Source: Saitoella complicata NRRL Y-17804
Lineage: Eukaryota; Ascomycota; Saitoellomycetes; Saitoellales; Saitoellaceae
Reading direction: 5' to 3'
Assembly: GCF_001661265.1 (NCBI RefSeq)
Contig: NW_017566997.1
Location: forward strand, 248,001 to 312,000
Length of the DNA stretch: 64,000 bases
Part shown: piece after piece, positions 11,084 through 20,986 of the stretch
Layout of the letters: each line of letters begins with the position of its first letter
How positions within the stretch are numbered: position 1 is the first letter of the stretch
Notes under the pieces: model-generated
Told to the model about the DNA's origin: nothing
What the model saw: only the letters and a program-made list of their open reading frames with translations
The model's database searches: none
Position numbers and translations under genes: made by a program

Positions 11084-12401
11084 TTAGATACCCCATGATG
11101 CTCCTGCTTTCTTTGAATGCTCCTCCTCTTCTGCCGTGGCCTCCTCGGCGAGTGCGGCAAATACCTTCTGGACTTTGTCTCGTCCCACGAACATGCTCGC
11201 GATGCTGAATCGACCGACAATGGGTAACACCTGCAGAACTGACAGTGCTTTCCTTCTCCAATCCTCGTACCCTACCGACTTACATACCAGCACCGCATCC
11301 AAGAACCCCTCCAAGTGGCTCGTTTCCAGCCCAGCTCGGCCAAAGATGGTTGGCAGCTTTTCGCTAGGAATCGAGAAGAGGTATTCTGCGGCACCGGGGT
11401 TGCTAGCGACCGGTGTTCGGAGGAGTTGAAGAAGAGCCGATACCGTGGGCAGTGAACCTGGGGAGATACCGTACATAGCCAAGTCGAGACTTGCCTGTGA
11501 TGGCGGAACAACGCTAGATGAGGCGCTGATCTTTGGGGTTTGTGACGGCGGAGAAGCAATGGAAGAGGTGCCGATCTTTGGTTCTTCCTGTGCTGGAACA
11601 GCTGCGGGTTGCTCTATCGATGTAAGCTCCGCTGTAGCTGTCTTCACCTGCTCAGGTTTTGTCGGCAAATCTGGCTGTGTAGATGCCTGAGGCACGTCCA
11701 GTAGCTCCGCAGGTAGCTCATCAACTTCCTTAACAGGTATCCGGATTCTTTCCGGTGTCACTCTTGCATCGAGTGACGCGTACGAGGCATCTGATGCCTC
11801 GTGTGTAGGATTGTTTTCTACATTAGCTAATCTTGACGGTCGAATACCCCGGGTTGCTCTCTGTCAAACAGTGTCAGGATTCGAAGCCCTTCTTGAAATG
11901 AAGTACACGGACCTTTGCCTTCTTCTCCAACCATTCCAATTGCTTCAATTCGTCCATAATGGTGCTGTTTCCCGGTTCAATCTTGAGAGCAAGCTCCCAG
12001 TCTGGAAGCACGACCGTCAACAATTGCTCTCCGTCTGTCTCCTCATGTGCACATACCTTGCCGGGCTTCAACAAGCTTACCGAGATTCTTCCGTGCAATA
12101 CCTCTTCTCCATAACGCCTTCACGTTCTGTGCGGTCAATGCAAGTGCTTTGTTGCAGTCTTCCTCGGCGTCTGCCCATCTGCGCAGTTGAAGTGTTAGCT
12201 CTGGAACTAAACTGGTGTTGAGAGAGTGCGGGTTTACCTCTCTAGCTTCAAGTTTGTCATAGCTCTGTTGGAAGGGTAGACCTGATCCTGCGGATCGAGG
12301 ATCATCGCCTCGGAGTAGAATGTAAGAGCTGCTTCATATTCCCCCTTCTTGAAAGCTGTATTTCCTTTGTTTTTGGCTTCGAGAGCAGCTGCCTTGGTCA
12401 T
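11084..12401 (-). CDS. TPR cochaperone with RPAP3 C-terminal domain (Tah1/RPAP3 type)
   Basis: Five exons (12401-12238, 12178-12057, 12001-11913, 11860-11288, 11230-11084) encode 364 residues. RPAP3/Tah1 proteins bind Hsp90 through TPRs and are part of the R2TP complex, which assembles snoRNPs, RNA polymerase II and PIKKs. The N-terminal 110 residues form three TPRs (EAKNKGNTAFKKGEYEAAL, YPSNRAMTNLKLERWADAEED, ALWRRGIARKNLGKLVEARQ). A linker rich in Pro, Thr and Ala is followed by the RPAP3_C-like domain (about 255-345). The 57-nt stretch 11231-11287 has donor GTATGT and acceptor CTGCAG and lacks a stop, so retention would add 19 residues; splicing gives the better RPAP3_C match (FLDAVLVLPIVGRFS). 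Confidence 0.82.
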
Positions 12402-12578
12402 CGTCAATGTTTGAAATGGTCGAGCAGTCGAGGCTGCGATTGACAATTAGATTTGTCAACGTTACCGTGATGTACGACGCTATGGCACATTCGGCAGAAC
12501 AAACACGTGAACGCATTACAGATCGGTATACAATGCGAAAAGGTAGAATTAAGGCTAAATATATATCGTTTTCCCTGC

Positions 12579-13219
12579 TCAGTTCTTTCCTTCCAGGAAC
12601 CTGCCCAAGAAAGCTACAAGCATTCATTAGCGATATGATCCAGCTGCGGGCATCCGGAGGTGTGCACATACTATCTGGCAAACGGCGTGCTGGGGACTCT
12701 TCCTCCATGAAGTATCTCTGTACCAACGTCAGCAACAATTCTCGTAGTGTTCCGCCTGCTGACATCGAGGGAGCTCTGCACTGGTTGTATGCAACGTACC
12801 ATAACGTGGGTCTTTTGTTTCTGTATAGACATGCCAATTAGCGCTCCGTTTGAAGAACGATACAGTAACTAACTTACCCAGAAGTTTGCAGTCTCCTGGT
12901 ATTCTGAGTGGCCCTTGAACAGAAGCATGTCGATGACGGGTAGATCCTGAACGAAACGATGCTTCTCGAACTCTGCGCGGATCTTGGATCGCACAACGGA
13001 GAGAGGCAGGTCCAACTGGTATAGAGAGACGATCTCAGGCGCCTAAGTAGCCATAAGCATCAGTCAAAGCTATCTCGAGACACTGGCGTAGCAGTATCAT
13101 ACTTCTCGCTGCCAGGATCTGTAGAGTTTGAGGGCACGGGTGCGAGCAACGGCGTGAGAGCCGGACTGCATAGTCCTCTGTGCGAGGAAGGTGGGTTTCG
13201 TTTTGCTCATGAGCGTCAT
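12579..13219 (-). CDS. NADH:ubiquinone oxidoreductase subunit NDUFA6 (B14, LYR protein)
   Basis: Five exons (13219-13103, 13042-12878, 12820-12800, 12717-12672, 12613-12579) encode 127 residues. This complex I accessory subunit sits at the matrix arm and binds the mitochondrial acyl carrier protein through its LYR motif. The motif is seen as [15 protein letters not shown], followed by [29 protein letters not shown] and [17 protein letters not shown], all family landmarks. The third exon is only 21 nt. A second in-frame ATG (13210) could serve as the start; the upstream one is used here. It shares a 145-bp head-to-head promoter with the ABHD11-type gene. Confidence 0.9.
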
Positions 13220-13364
13220 CTTTGGTGGTTATTGCACGGTTCGTGAATGGTCGACTGGGTGTGTTGCAGGTGCATGTGTGCTGCAACCAACTACCGGAGA
13301 ACTCGTGCCTGGCGTACGAGGTCGAGCTGTACGAGCAGTACGAGCCCAACAGTTTCAAACAGAG

Positions 13365-14406
13365 ATGCTGCCGGCTTTAAGGAGAATCATCTTGGTGCAA
13401 GGAGTCGCTCGTCGGGGTTTGGCTACGTCTTCGACTGTGCAGCTCGCCTACTACAAGCAGGACCCAGATCAAGTACGTCCGTTGCGCCCGGAGGAGTGCA
13501 ATCACTGATCACCTCTCTGAAGCAACAAGATGGCGCATCTCCTCTTATCATCATGCACGGCCTTTTCGGCTCCAAACAAAACTGGCGATCACTGTCAAAA
13601 GCATTTGCAAGAGACCTGAACCGACAAGTCTTCTGTCTTGATCTGCGGAATCACGGCGACAGTCCTCACACGGATCGCCATGATTATGAGAGCATGGCCG
13701 GAGATGTGGCGGCTTTCATCCAAGAGCAAAAACTTGACTCGCCAATATTGATGGGACATTCGATGTACGTGCGTGATGTGTCTTGTTGTACAAGAGCAAT
13801 GAGTTAATAATCATGTAGGGGTGCCAAAGTCGCAATGACTCTCGCCCTGCAGAACCCTGACCTCGTTCATCGTCTGATTGCGGTTGACAACGCTCCCGTC
13901 AACGCAATCCTGAGCCGTGATTTCGCCCGTTACGTGCGCGCCATGAAGAGGATTGATCAGGCCAAGGTATCGAAACAGAGCGAGGCCGACGAGATATTGA
14001 AGGAGGACGAACAGAACATTGGCATCCGTCAGTTTCTGCTCACCAACATGTTCCGTGATCCAGAGACGAAGACCCTCAAGTTCCGCATTCCCTTGGACGT
14101 TCTTGCAAAGAGCCTCGATAGAATGGGAGAGTTCCCGTATCTGCCTGAGACGCACCGCTACGCTAAGCCGACGCTGTTTGTCCGCGGAACAACCAGTCAT
14201 TACGTGCCTGATGACATTATTCCACTGATTGGGCGCTTCTTCCCGAGGTTCACTCTGAACAGCATCGAAGCGGGACATTGGGGTAAGTGTTGACCGCACA
14301 ACGGAATTAGGGAGCACAGCTAACGGCCAGTATAGTGCAAGCGGAAAAGCCGAACGAGTTCAAGGAAGCCGTAGAAACTTGGATCAAAGACCAGGAAACT
14401 GATTAG
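13365..14406 (+). CDS. Mitochondrial alpha/beta hydrolase, ABHD11/Imo32 type
   Basis: Four exons (13365-13472, 13523-13764, 13819-14282, 14336-14406) encode 294 residues. The family comprises mitochondrial serine hydrolases; ABHD11 protects lipoylated 2-oxoacid dehydrogenases, and some yeast relatives (Eat1) make ethyl acetate, so the exact substrate is open. Residues 1-22 form a basic amphipathic presequence (MLPALRRIILVQGVARRG). The oxyanion motif HGLFGSKQNW, the nucleophile elbow GHSMGAK (split by an intron after AT of the Met codon) and the catalytic His in EAGHWVQAE are all present, as is the DLRNHGDSPH strand. The start is the first ATG giving a presequence. Confidence 0.87.
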
Positions 14407-14472
14407 AGCACACGAAATAACCTTAAAAACCGGAGCGCTAGATATCACACAGAGTTTTCCCACGCCTGGGTC

Positions 14473-15521
14473 TTAGCATTGACATAGACTGAGTCCGCCG
14501 TTCTCCTCCCTTGCAGCTTCCAATTCAAGAATATCATCGCCTCTTGGAAGTAGCAACCCTGTTGTAGACTGTCCCCATAACGTAGGTGTCTCAATGATCG
14601 TTTCAACCATCTCCATGAAGCACTCCTTGACGTGTGTGTTTGACTTAGCTGATGCTTCAAGAAACCCGACATTATACCGGTCAGCCATGTCCTCTCCTGG
14701 AATAGGGTTAGCACAATGTACAAAGATCCACAGGAGTGTTTCATACCTTCTTCTGTGGTCACGGCACGCGATGAGTCCTTATCGAGTTTGTTGCCGACCA
14801 AGACCTTCACAATGTCACTTGCTGTATTGGCTTCAAGCTCTTTTAACCACCGTGGTAGCTCCTCGAATGTTGCCCTATTGGTTATATCTAAAACGCATCA
14901 AAATATGTCTGGCGAAGACGGGGGCAGTTGTCATACCATAAACTAATATATGCCCAGGTTAGCTCGCGTGAGAACCACTGTCGGATGTCACGACTTACCT
15001 ACAAGAACAGCCTGTGCATTTCTGTAATCTAATTAGAGTTAGCTGAGTTCAGTTGGATGTCGCAGGTGTTCACATACAAGATTTCGTGAGCGTACGAAAC
15101 CGTTCTGCATAATTCATTGAGTCATTACTCCACGTGAGGGCGAAATTCACATACCTTGACCGGCCGTGTCCCATACGGTCAACTTATATGGCTTGCCACC
15201 CACCATAACCATCTTGACTTTGAAGTCAACCCCTTGTTGCGGTCAACGTGTCGTCATACCTCACGCTTGCTCAGACGTACATACCGATAGTTGTCGAACT
15301 CTCTTCGGGTGCCCTAGCAAAGAATGAGCTTTGCTGGGAAACCTAATTCAACGCTCTTACCACATGTCATTTGTGAACCTCAACATCAATGCGCTCTTTC
15401 CTACCGAGGAGTTGCCTACGGACCGACATCAGCCGATGGCACGACATCCATGGGAGGAGCATCATTGACCAATGAGCAGGATCTTGAGCGTTGGAACGTA
15501 ATCATCCTCGAATGGTGCCAT
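14473..15521 (-). CDS. RAB18: Rab GTPase, Rab18 type
   Basis: Nine exons (15521-15470, 15415-15361, 15313-15285, 15232-15155, 15104-15078, 15028-14999, 14942-14937, 14887-14747, 14696-14473) encode 213 residues. Rab18 GTPases act at the ER, lipid droplets and in early secretory traffic. G1 is GNSSVGKS, switch I is PEESSTTIGVDFKVK, G3 is WDTAGQERFRTLT, G4 is GNKLDKD and G5 is EASAKSN; the end is CQC, a typical double-geranylgeranylation site. The exons are remarkably small: 29, 27, 30 and only 6 nt (14937-14942, which supplies parts of V-V-Y-D). All nine join in frame. Rab18 is the closest fit by the STTIGVDFKVK and C-terminal features, but a neighbouring Rab subfamily cannot be fully excluded. 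Confidence 0.87.
14937..14942 (-). other. 6-nt microexon of RAB18
   Basis: The six bases TTTATG (minus strand) sit between acceptor TATATTAG and donor GTATGA and complete the codons for Val, Tyr and Asp of the conserved LVVYDITN strand. Skipping them would stay in frame but delete two conserved residues. Confidence 0.8.
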
Positions 15522-16056
15522 GAGTAACCTGTTCTGAAGTCCGAGGGGTACGACGATTCAGGAGTCTGTCTGTCTACCTTACGTGCGCATATGCGGGTTG
15601 ATAACCTTGATACCGGTAAAGTGGTGGCTGAAGCTCGTACCGTCGCTAACGGCACAGAACAGTTACGTAGAGAATTATATAAGCCAGAGATTGATGGACG
15701 GGGGTTCTGGGGTTTGCAGCCTGCTTCCGGTTGCTTGGCCCGAAGATCTTACTGTCATTCCGCTCCTACATACTCCCCTAACGTGCCCGACGGCATGGGT
15801 GAAGTCCCAACCGGGTTCAGGGTCGACGTCGAAGGTTACCCTTATGGAGATGGGTTATCGTAGCTGGATGAGATCTAGAGCTGGACAGTGAACAATGAAG
15901 GCAATGAACACAAGCTGTCGGAAAAAACGGTCACGTCATTATATGGCAAGGAGTTAATGGCAAGAAAACAAAACTTTTAGACACGGTTCATTCAAATCCA
16001 GCAAAGAACTCCAGACCAAGATATAGAACAAGACCAAACACGCTGTCCACCTCCGT
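15522..16056. other. Intergenic between RAB18 start and eS1 stop
   Basis: A 535-bp stretch containing the RAB18 promoter and the eS1 3' UTR. Frames of about 90-100 codons on the plus strand (15583-15891) overlap each other and have no recognisable domain. I see no RNA gene or repeat. Confidence 0.5.
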
Positions 16057-17243
16057 TTAGACGGACTCCTGGACCTCGGGCTCCTTGAAGTCACGAGCGA
16101 CCTTAGCACCAGCCTCCTCAGCAGCATCACCGTGAAGCTCCATCAACTTCTGAACATCGAACTTGGGGCTCTTCAAGATCTTGACCTTGCGGACGTAGAC
16201 GTTCTGAAGAGGGTAGATACCCTGAGTAGCCTTCTCGATCTCACGGCCGATAACCTCAGGGATGAGCTTCTGGAGGAGCTCCTTCAAGGAGCAGGTGGAA
16301 GCCTCCTTGGTGATGATGTCGAACATCTTCTTGCGGATCTGACGGATCTGAGCGGACTGCGCGTAAGTGGTCTTCTTGATCTGGTTGGGCCTCTTGCGGG
16401 TGAAGGCAATGACGAAGAGCCTCAACAAGTAACCGTCAGTGGTCTTGACGTCCTGGAAGCACTCGATCAAAGACTGCCACTTGCGGACAAGGGAGCGGAG
16501 CTTGTCGGAAGTGAAGTCCATGCCGTGGAAGTTGGTCAAACAAGCCTTGCCCTGGACATCGTCAACCCTAAGCTTGATCTTGCGGAAAGCGTGCTCCTCA
16601 TCCTTCTGGAGGTCAGCGAGGTTGACCTCGAGGACACGGCCCTTAAGGGAGTCGTTGGCGTTCTTGAGACCGGAGGAACGGTTGACAAGGGTCTTGCCAA
16701 CGTTCTTGACCTCGAAGATGGAAGGGGCCTTGATGTCGTACCCTGCACAGAAATCATGTAAGTAACCAAAACGTAGTACGATACGGACGAGGTGGAAACA
16801 TACAGTCCTTCCTGGTGAAGGGGTCGACAACCCTCTTCTTGATACCCTTCTTTCCCTTGGACAAACGCTTGTTCTTTCCGACAGCTAGAAACGATGTTAG
16901 TCACCTATTGCTGTTGTGTTAAGCCGTCGTATCGAGATGTGTGAGCCTGAAGAGAGAAACGCTGTGGCAAGGGTGTTGATCTGCTGCGAATGTTGAAGAT
17001 GTCGGAGAAGGTCAACGAGACCGATTGAAGAGGCCGTTCTTGTATGTATCTAACCTCCTCATCTTTCCCAATTGACTGGTGCATAGTGTCGTGCGCTGTC
17101 CCATCCCCGTCTGCCGCTCAGCACCCTTGCAGCCATTGACCGATCCATCATCAAAACCGTCGAAAACAAGCCGGAAAAAGCAGCAGCGTTTCTCTGAACT
17201 AGACTCACGACAACACGAACGACAGATATCATCACTTACCCAT
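16057..17243 (-). CDS. RPS1: 40S ribosomal protein eS1 (S3a/Rps1)
   Basis: Three exons (17243-17240, 16884-16804, 16742-16057) encode 256 residues, the usual length. eS1 is a small-subunit protein at the mRNA exit side. The first exon is only ATGG, spliced by a GTAAGT donor over a 355-nt intron to CTGTCGG, which rebuilds [11 protein letters not shown], the universal start. [22 protein letters not shown] follows, then the conserved core with [25 protein letters not shown] and the acidic end. Codons are strongly biased to C-ending ones, as expected for a highly expressed gene. The first intron is six times longer than its neighbours. Confidence 0.95.
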
Positions 17244-17578
17244 GAGGATTTGCTGAATTTGGCGCTGGTCGAGTTTCCCTCTGCTCTTCGGCGTAGCGAA
17301 ATTCAAGCACCCTCTGCTGCGCCATACACTAGCCACAATCGCCTTGCAGGAAGAGTGCGCGAGCAACCGTCAGCTGGGAAGTGAACGAGCGGGTGTACAG
17401 TTAAATAAGTAATATTCGTACTTCGTACTTTGGCTATCTGCTATCCTACATCCCATACTATGCCCTTCGGCACACAGAATCGCGGCCGTATGCATGGGCA
17501 GCTAATTTATCTCCCTTTTTCACTCGTACAGATTCATGAATGTCTTCTCTCCATAGCACTTCATCATGAGGTTTGGAT
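17244..17578. other. Promoter of eS1 and 3' UTR of the LEA-like gene
   Basis: A 335-bp gap between two minus-strand genes. It should hold the eS1 promoter. I recognise no defined motif and no RNA gene. Confidence 0.45.
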
Positions 17579-18732
17579 TTAACGGTTGGCCTCCGTAGCG
17601 CTGGGGTCAACGGTACCCTCCTGCTTCTGAGCAGGGGCCTGTCCGGTTCCAGTCTTACTAGCCATCTCACCGAGGAGAGGGTGCTTAGTCTCGGTGTTGG
17701 AAAGACCCTTCTGTCCCTCTATTTGCTGGTTCTCTGTGGAGGCCTGCTTGTCGGACTTCTCCTTGTCGCCAGGCTGAGCCTTGATCACAGACTCACCAGA
17801 AGCATCCTTCTCCTCAGAGGAAGAGGAGGAAGACTCCTTGTTGTCAGGAGTATCGTTCTTGTCAGATGGGGAGAGTTTCATGTGAGCGGGAACGTGCTTG
17901 GCGGCCTTCTCAGAGGAGAACACAGAGTTCTTAGCCAGGTCGGCGCCATCGGAAGATTTCTCCTTAACCTCTGAGGTCTTGTCAGAAACCTTATCAGCGA
18001 CGTCGGAGGCCTTGTTCTTAGCAGAGTCGACAGCGTCGGAGGCCTTCTCCTTCAAATCATCAGCGGTGGAGCTAGACTTCTCGGAAGCCTCGGAAGCCTT
18101 GTCCTTGGCATCCTCGGTCTTCTCGGAGACCTTGTCAGCCACGTCAGATGCCTTCTCCTTGGCCTGGTCAACGACGTCCTCGGCCTTGTCCTTGACCTTC
18201 ACAAAATTGTCCTCACCAACAGTCTCCTTAGCCTTGTCCTCGACCTTCTCGGCGGTCTTGGAAGCCTTGTCAGAGCTAGCGCCCACGTACTCCTTGGCCT
18301 TCTCGACATTGTCCTCACCGACAAGGTCCTTGGCCTTGTCCTCAACGGCCTCGGCAGCATCGCTGACCTTGGAGGTGGACAAGCCAACGGTGTCCTTCAC
18401 GCTATCAGGAATGACAGAGAGAGCGGCATCGGCAGCCTGAGAAGGAGCCTCCTTGACGGCCTCAATGGCGTGGTGGTCAGCGGCGGACTTCTTCGAGCTG
18501 GGCTTGATCAGGTAGGCAAGCTAGGCAGAATTCCATCAGCATTGCGATTCAGATTTACAATTCATTCAGCACTCACAGTGGGAATAGTAATGATAGCGGA
18601 AGCGATTGCCCATGGTCTGTCAGATCCCGGCTTAGAAGAGGAGTGGGCCTGGGAAGAGTTGTAGCGAGGGCGGAAGGCGGTCCTGGCGTTGCGGACAGTC
18701 CTGGTAGAAGCGCGGATGGATGCTCTGAGCAT
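17579..18732 (-). CDS. Mitochondria-targeted LEA-like amphipathic repeat protein
   Basis: Two exons (18732-18577, 18520-17579) encode 365 residues. The N-terminus (MLRASIRASTRTVRNARTAF) is rich in Arg and Ser without acids, a strong mitochondrial presequence. A hydrophobic segment (WAIASAIITIPTLAYLI, about 42-58) could anchor it in the inner membrane. From about residue 85 to 235 the chain consists of Lys/Glu/Asp/Ala repeats with units such as VEDKAKDLVGEDN and KEKASDVADKVSEKTEDAKDK, resembling group 3 LEA proteins (LEA_4 11-mers), which are predicted to fold into amphipathic helices on drying. The last 130 residues are polar and disordered. Function is inferred only from composition; a structural role in mitochondria is also possible. 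Confidence 0.75.
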
Positions 18733-19436
18733 TATTGTAGAGGTTGTATTACGGATCGATTAGTATATGGGATTGCCTGTGCGGGTGGGGGAGATGGGGA
18801 GTTTTAAGGCTTCGGTTCAGAGGCACGTCGAATCCGGGCGATGACGTGAGGACCGACGAGGAATCGGTCACGTCGAAGACAGCGGCGGAGGATTGTGATT
18901 GAACGCGTAGTATGTAAAAGGCAATCCAAGAAAGCTGGCAGGACTCCATGTGCGGTTCCCTCCGGAGGCTGGTTGCATGTACGCGACACAAAGGACGCCC
19001 GCCGAGTTGGCACTTAGCACACAGGCAGTCCAAAGCGCTACCGTACACGCTGAACCTGCGATCGACCGCGCCCCCCTACACGGCTGCTCTCCCTCACGCG
19101 ACCAATCTTCTCTGCGATCCTCTCGGCCAGTATCTTATCTGACAGTTCATCGGGGACCCTCGCCTGGACAGTCTCCACTCACACATCACACCCCACCCCC
19201 TTTTTCGGGTGTGTCGCAAAAGTCGATCTCGAGAGTTCGTCGCATACAACCGTCAATCATCGGAGCGCAGTATACGAATCGCAACTATTTCACGGTTATC
19301 GGACCTCAGCTGTCAACCTGCTTTCAGTAAGAAATTCAAACAGAATCCTACACCTTTGTCTCAATCATCGCGCCTTGATTAGAACAGTCGGCACAGCAAG
19401 AGCGACTCATTTACATAAAACCATATAGTCGAAGCA
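18733..19436. promoter_or_regulatory. Divergent promoter region, LEA-like gene and G-beta
   Basis: This 704-bp region separates two start codons facing outward. It contains two CCCCT pentamers (19073-19077, 19197-19201), which match the stress-response element core (CCCCT/AGGGG) bound by Msn2/4-type factors in yeasts. Such short sites occur often by chance, so their role is a guess. No RNA gene or repeat is seen. Confidence 0.4.
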
Positions 19437-20579
19437 ATGGATATTCAAGAGAAAATCGCGGCAGCACGACGCGATGCGGAGGGTTTGAAGGAGAAGATTA
19501 AGCGGAGAAAGGATGAATTGGCAGATCGCGACCGTAAGTACTCTCGAAGCACACAACCGGACAACAAACAACTAACGCTTGTCCTCAGTTCGCAGCATGG
19601 CAACATCCATACCTTCATTGCCCCGAACGACGATGAAGGTGCGCCGGACACTGAAAGGTCACCTCGCTAAGATCTACGCGATGCACTGGGCCACCGACCG
19701 AAGACATCTCGTGTCAGCATCCCAAGACGGTAAACTCATCATCTGGGACGCATATACCACCAACAAAGTTCACGCCATCCCTCTTAGGTCATCCTGGGTC
19801 ATGACCTGCGCTTACGCACCATCGGGTAACTTTGTCGCATGCGGTGGTCTCGACAACCTTTGCAGTATCTACAACCTGACGTCGCGGGAAGGTCCCCAAC
19901 GGGTGGCACGTGAGTTGAGTGGACACGCTGGATACCTCTCTTGCTGTCGATTCGTGAATGACCGCAAGATCCTTACTTCCTCAGGTGACATGACCTGTGT
20001 CATGTGGGATGTCGAGTCCGGTCAGAAGGTGCAGGAGTTTGCGGATCATTTGGGTGATGTGATGAGTTTGAGCATCAACCCTGCCAACCAGAACGTCTTC
20101 GTTTCTGGTGCCTGTGATGCTTTCGCTAAGGTTTGGGATGTACGAACGGGCAAGGCTGTTCAGACTTTTGCCGGTCACGAGTCAGATATCAACTCTGTAC
20201 AGTTCTTCCCCAACGGTGATGCTTTCGGTACCGGTTCCGACGACGCATCGTGCCGAATTTTCGATCTCCGTGCGGACCGTGAGCTAAACCAATATACCTC
20301 TGATAGCATTCTTTGTGGCATTACTTCGATCGCATTCTCTACTTCTGGTCGTCTCATGTTTGCTGGTTACGACGATTTCACTTGCAACGTAAGTCTTGTT
20401 GTTCATCTTGTTATCACACAGTTGCTAACTTCGTAATTCAGGTCTGGGATGTGCTCAAGGGTGAACGTGTTGGTACCTTGTCGGGACACGACAACCGTGT
20501 CAGCTGTTTGGGTGTCAGCAATGATGGCATGAGTCTTTGCACTGGTTCTTGGGACTCGCTTTTGAAGGTTTGGGCATGA
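19437..20579 (+). CDS. Heterotrimeric G-protein beta subunit
   Basis: Three exons (19437-19533, 19589-20388, 20442-20579) encode 344 residues. G-beta pairs with G-gamma to carry pheromone and nutrient signals at the plasma membrane. The N-terminal coiled coil ([29 protein letters not shown], split by intron 1) binds G-gamma. Seven WD40 blades follow, beginning at [14 protein letters not shown] and ending [10 protein letters not shown], with typical G-beta variants such as [39 protein letters not shown] and [19 protein letters not shown]. The coiled coil and these blades set it apart from RACK1. Codon use is biased toward C-ending codons, as in well-expressed genes. Confidence 0.95.
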
Positions 20580-20986
20580 GCTACAGGAGAAAAAGGAGGT
20601 TGCACCGATGGCTGCGGAATGAATAGAGAGACGTAAAGGAATACTGGATTGCAGCAGGGCGAGCCGGCAAATTGGGAACGGGAATGGTCGGTCTATTTTT
20701 GTCTGTTTTGTGACTTTTGATCTTGTTTTGATGCGGTTTTGCGAGTGTCATTTCTGTCCTTTTTCTTTCATCTTGGTGTTTAATCTGAACGTTTAAATCT
20801 TCATGTACTGTACGTCCGAACTTTAAATCACAGGCGCGTGGGCCATCGATAAGGTGCCCCGCCTGCCGCCGTGCTCATCGGGTCCCTCGTAACATACACC
20901 ACGTCGGCACAGTCGGCTCACCTCCTTTATACCTCATACCAGCATATACGCCCGAGAACCAACCATACCAAATAGCAGCAGTTACA
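20580..20986. other. Intergenic between G-beta and uracil phosphoribosyltransferase
   Basis: A 407-bp gap holding the G-beta 3' UTR, which is T-rich, and the promoter of the next gene. I see nothing else in it. Confidence 0.5.

Noticed and set aside
15583-15891. Two overlapping plus-strand frames of about 90-100 codons
   Set aside because: They overlap each other in different frames in the RAB18 promoter, and neither resembles a protein family.
16132-16761. 209-codon plus-strand frame, rich in Leu, Asp and Val
   Set aside because: Antisense shadow of ribosomal eS1, caused by the codon bias of that gene.
17118-17235. C/D-box snoRNA candidate in the eS1 intron
   Set aside because: The C-like and D-like boxes are present, but the first sits on the splice donor, the second pair is too close, and I could find no terminal stem. 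Kept only as a note on the long intron.
17898-18440. 180-codon plus-strand frame of Ser/Ala/Leu repeats
   Set aside because: Antisense shadow of the LEA-like repeats; its regularity only mirrors the KEDA repeats on the other strand.
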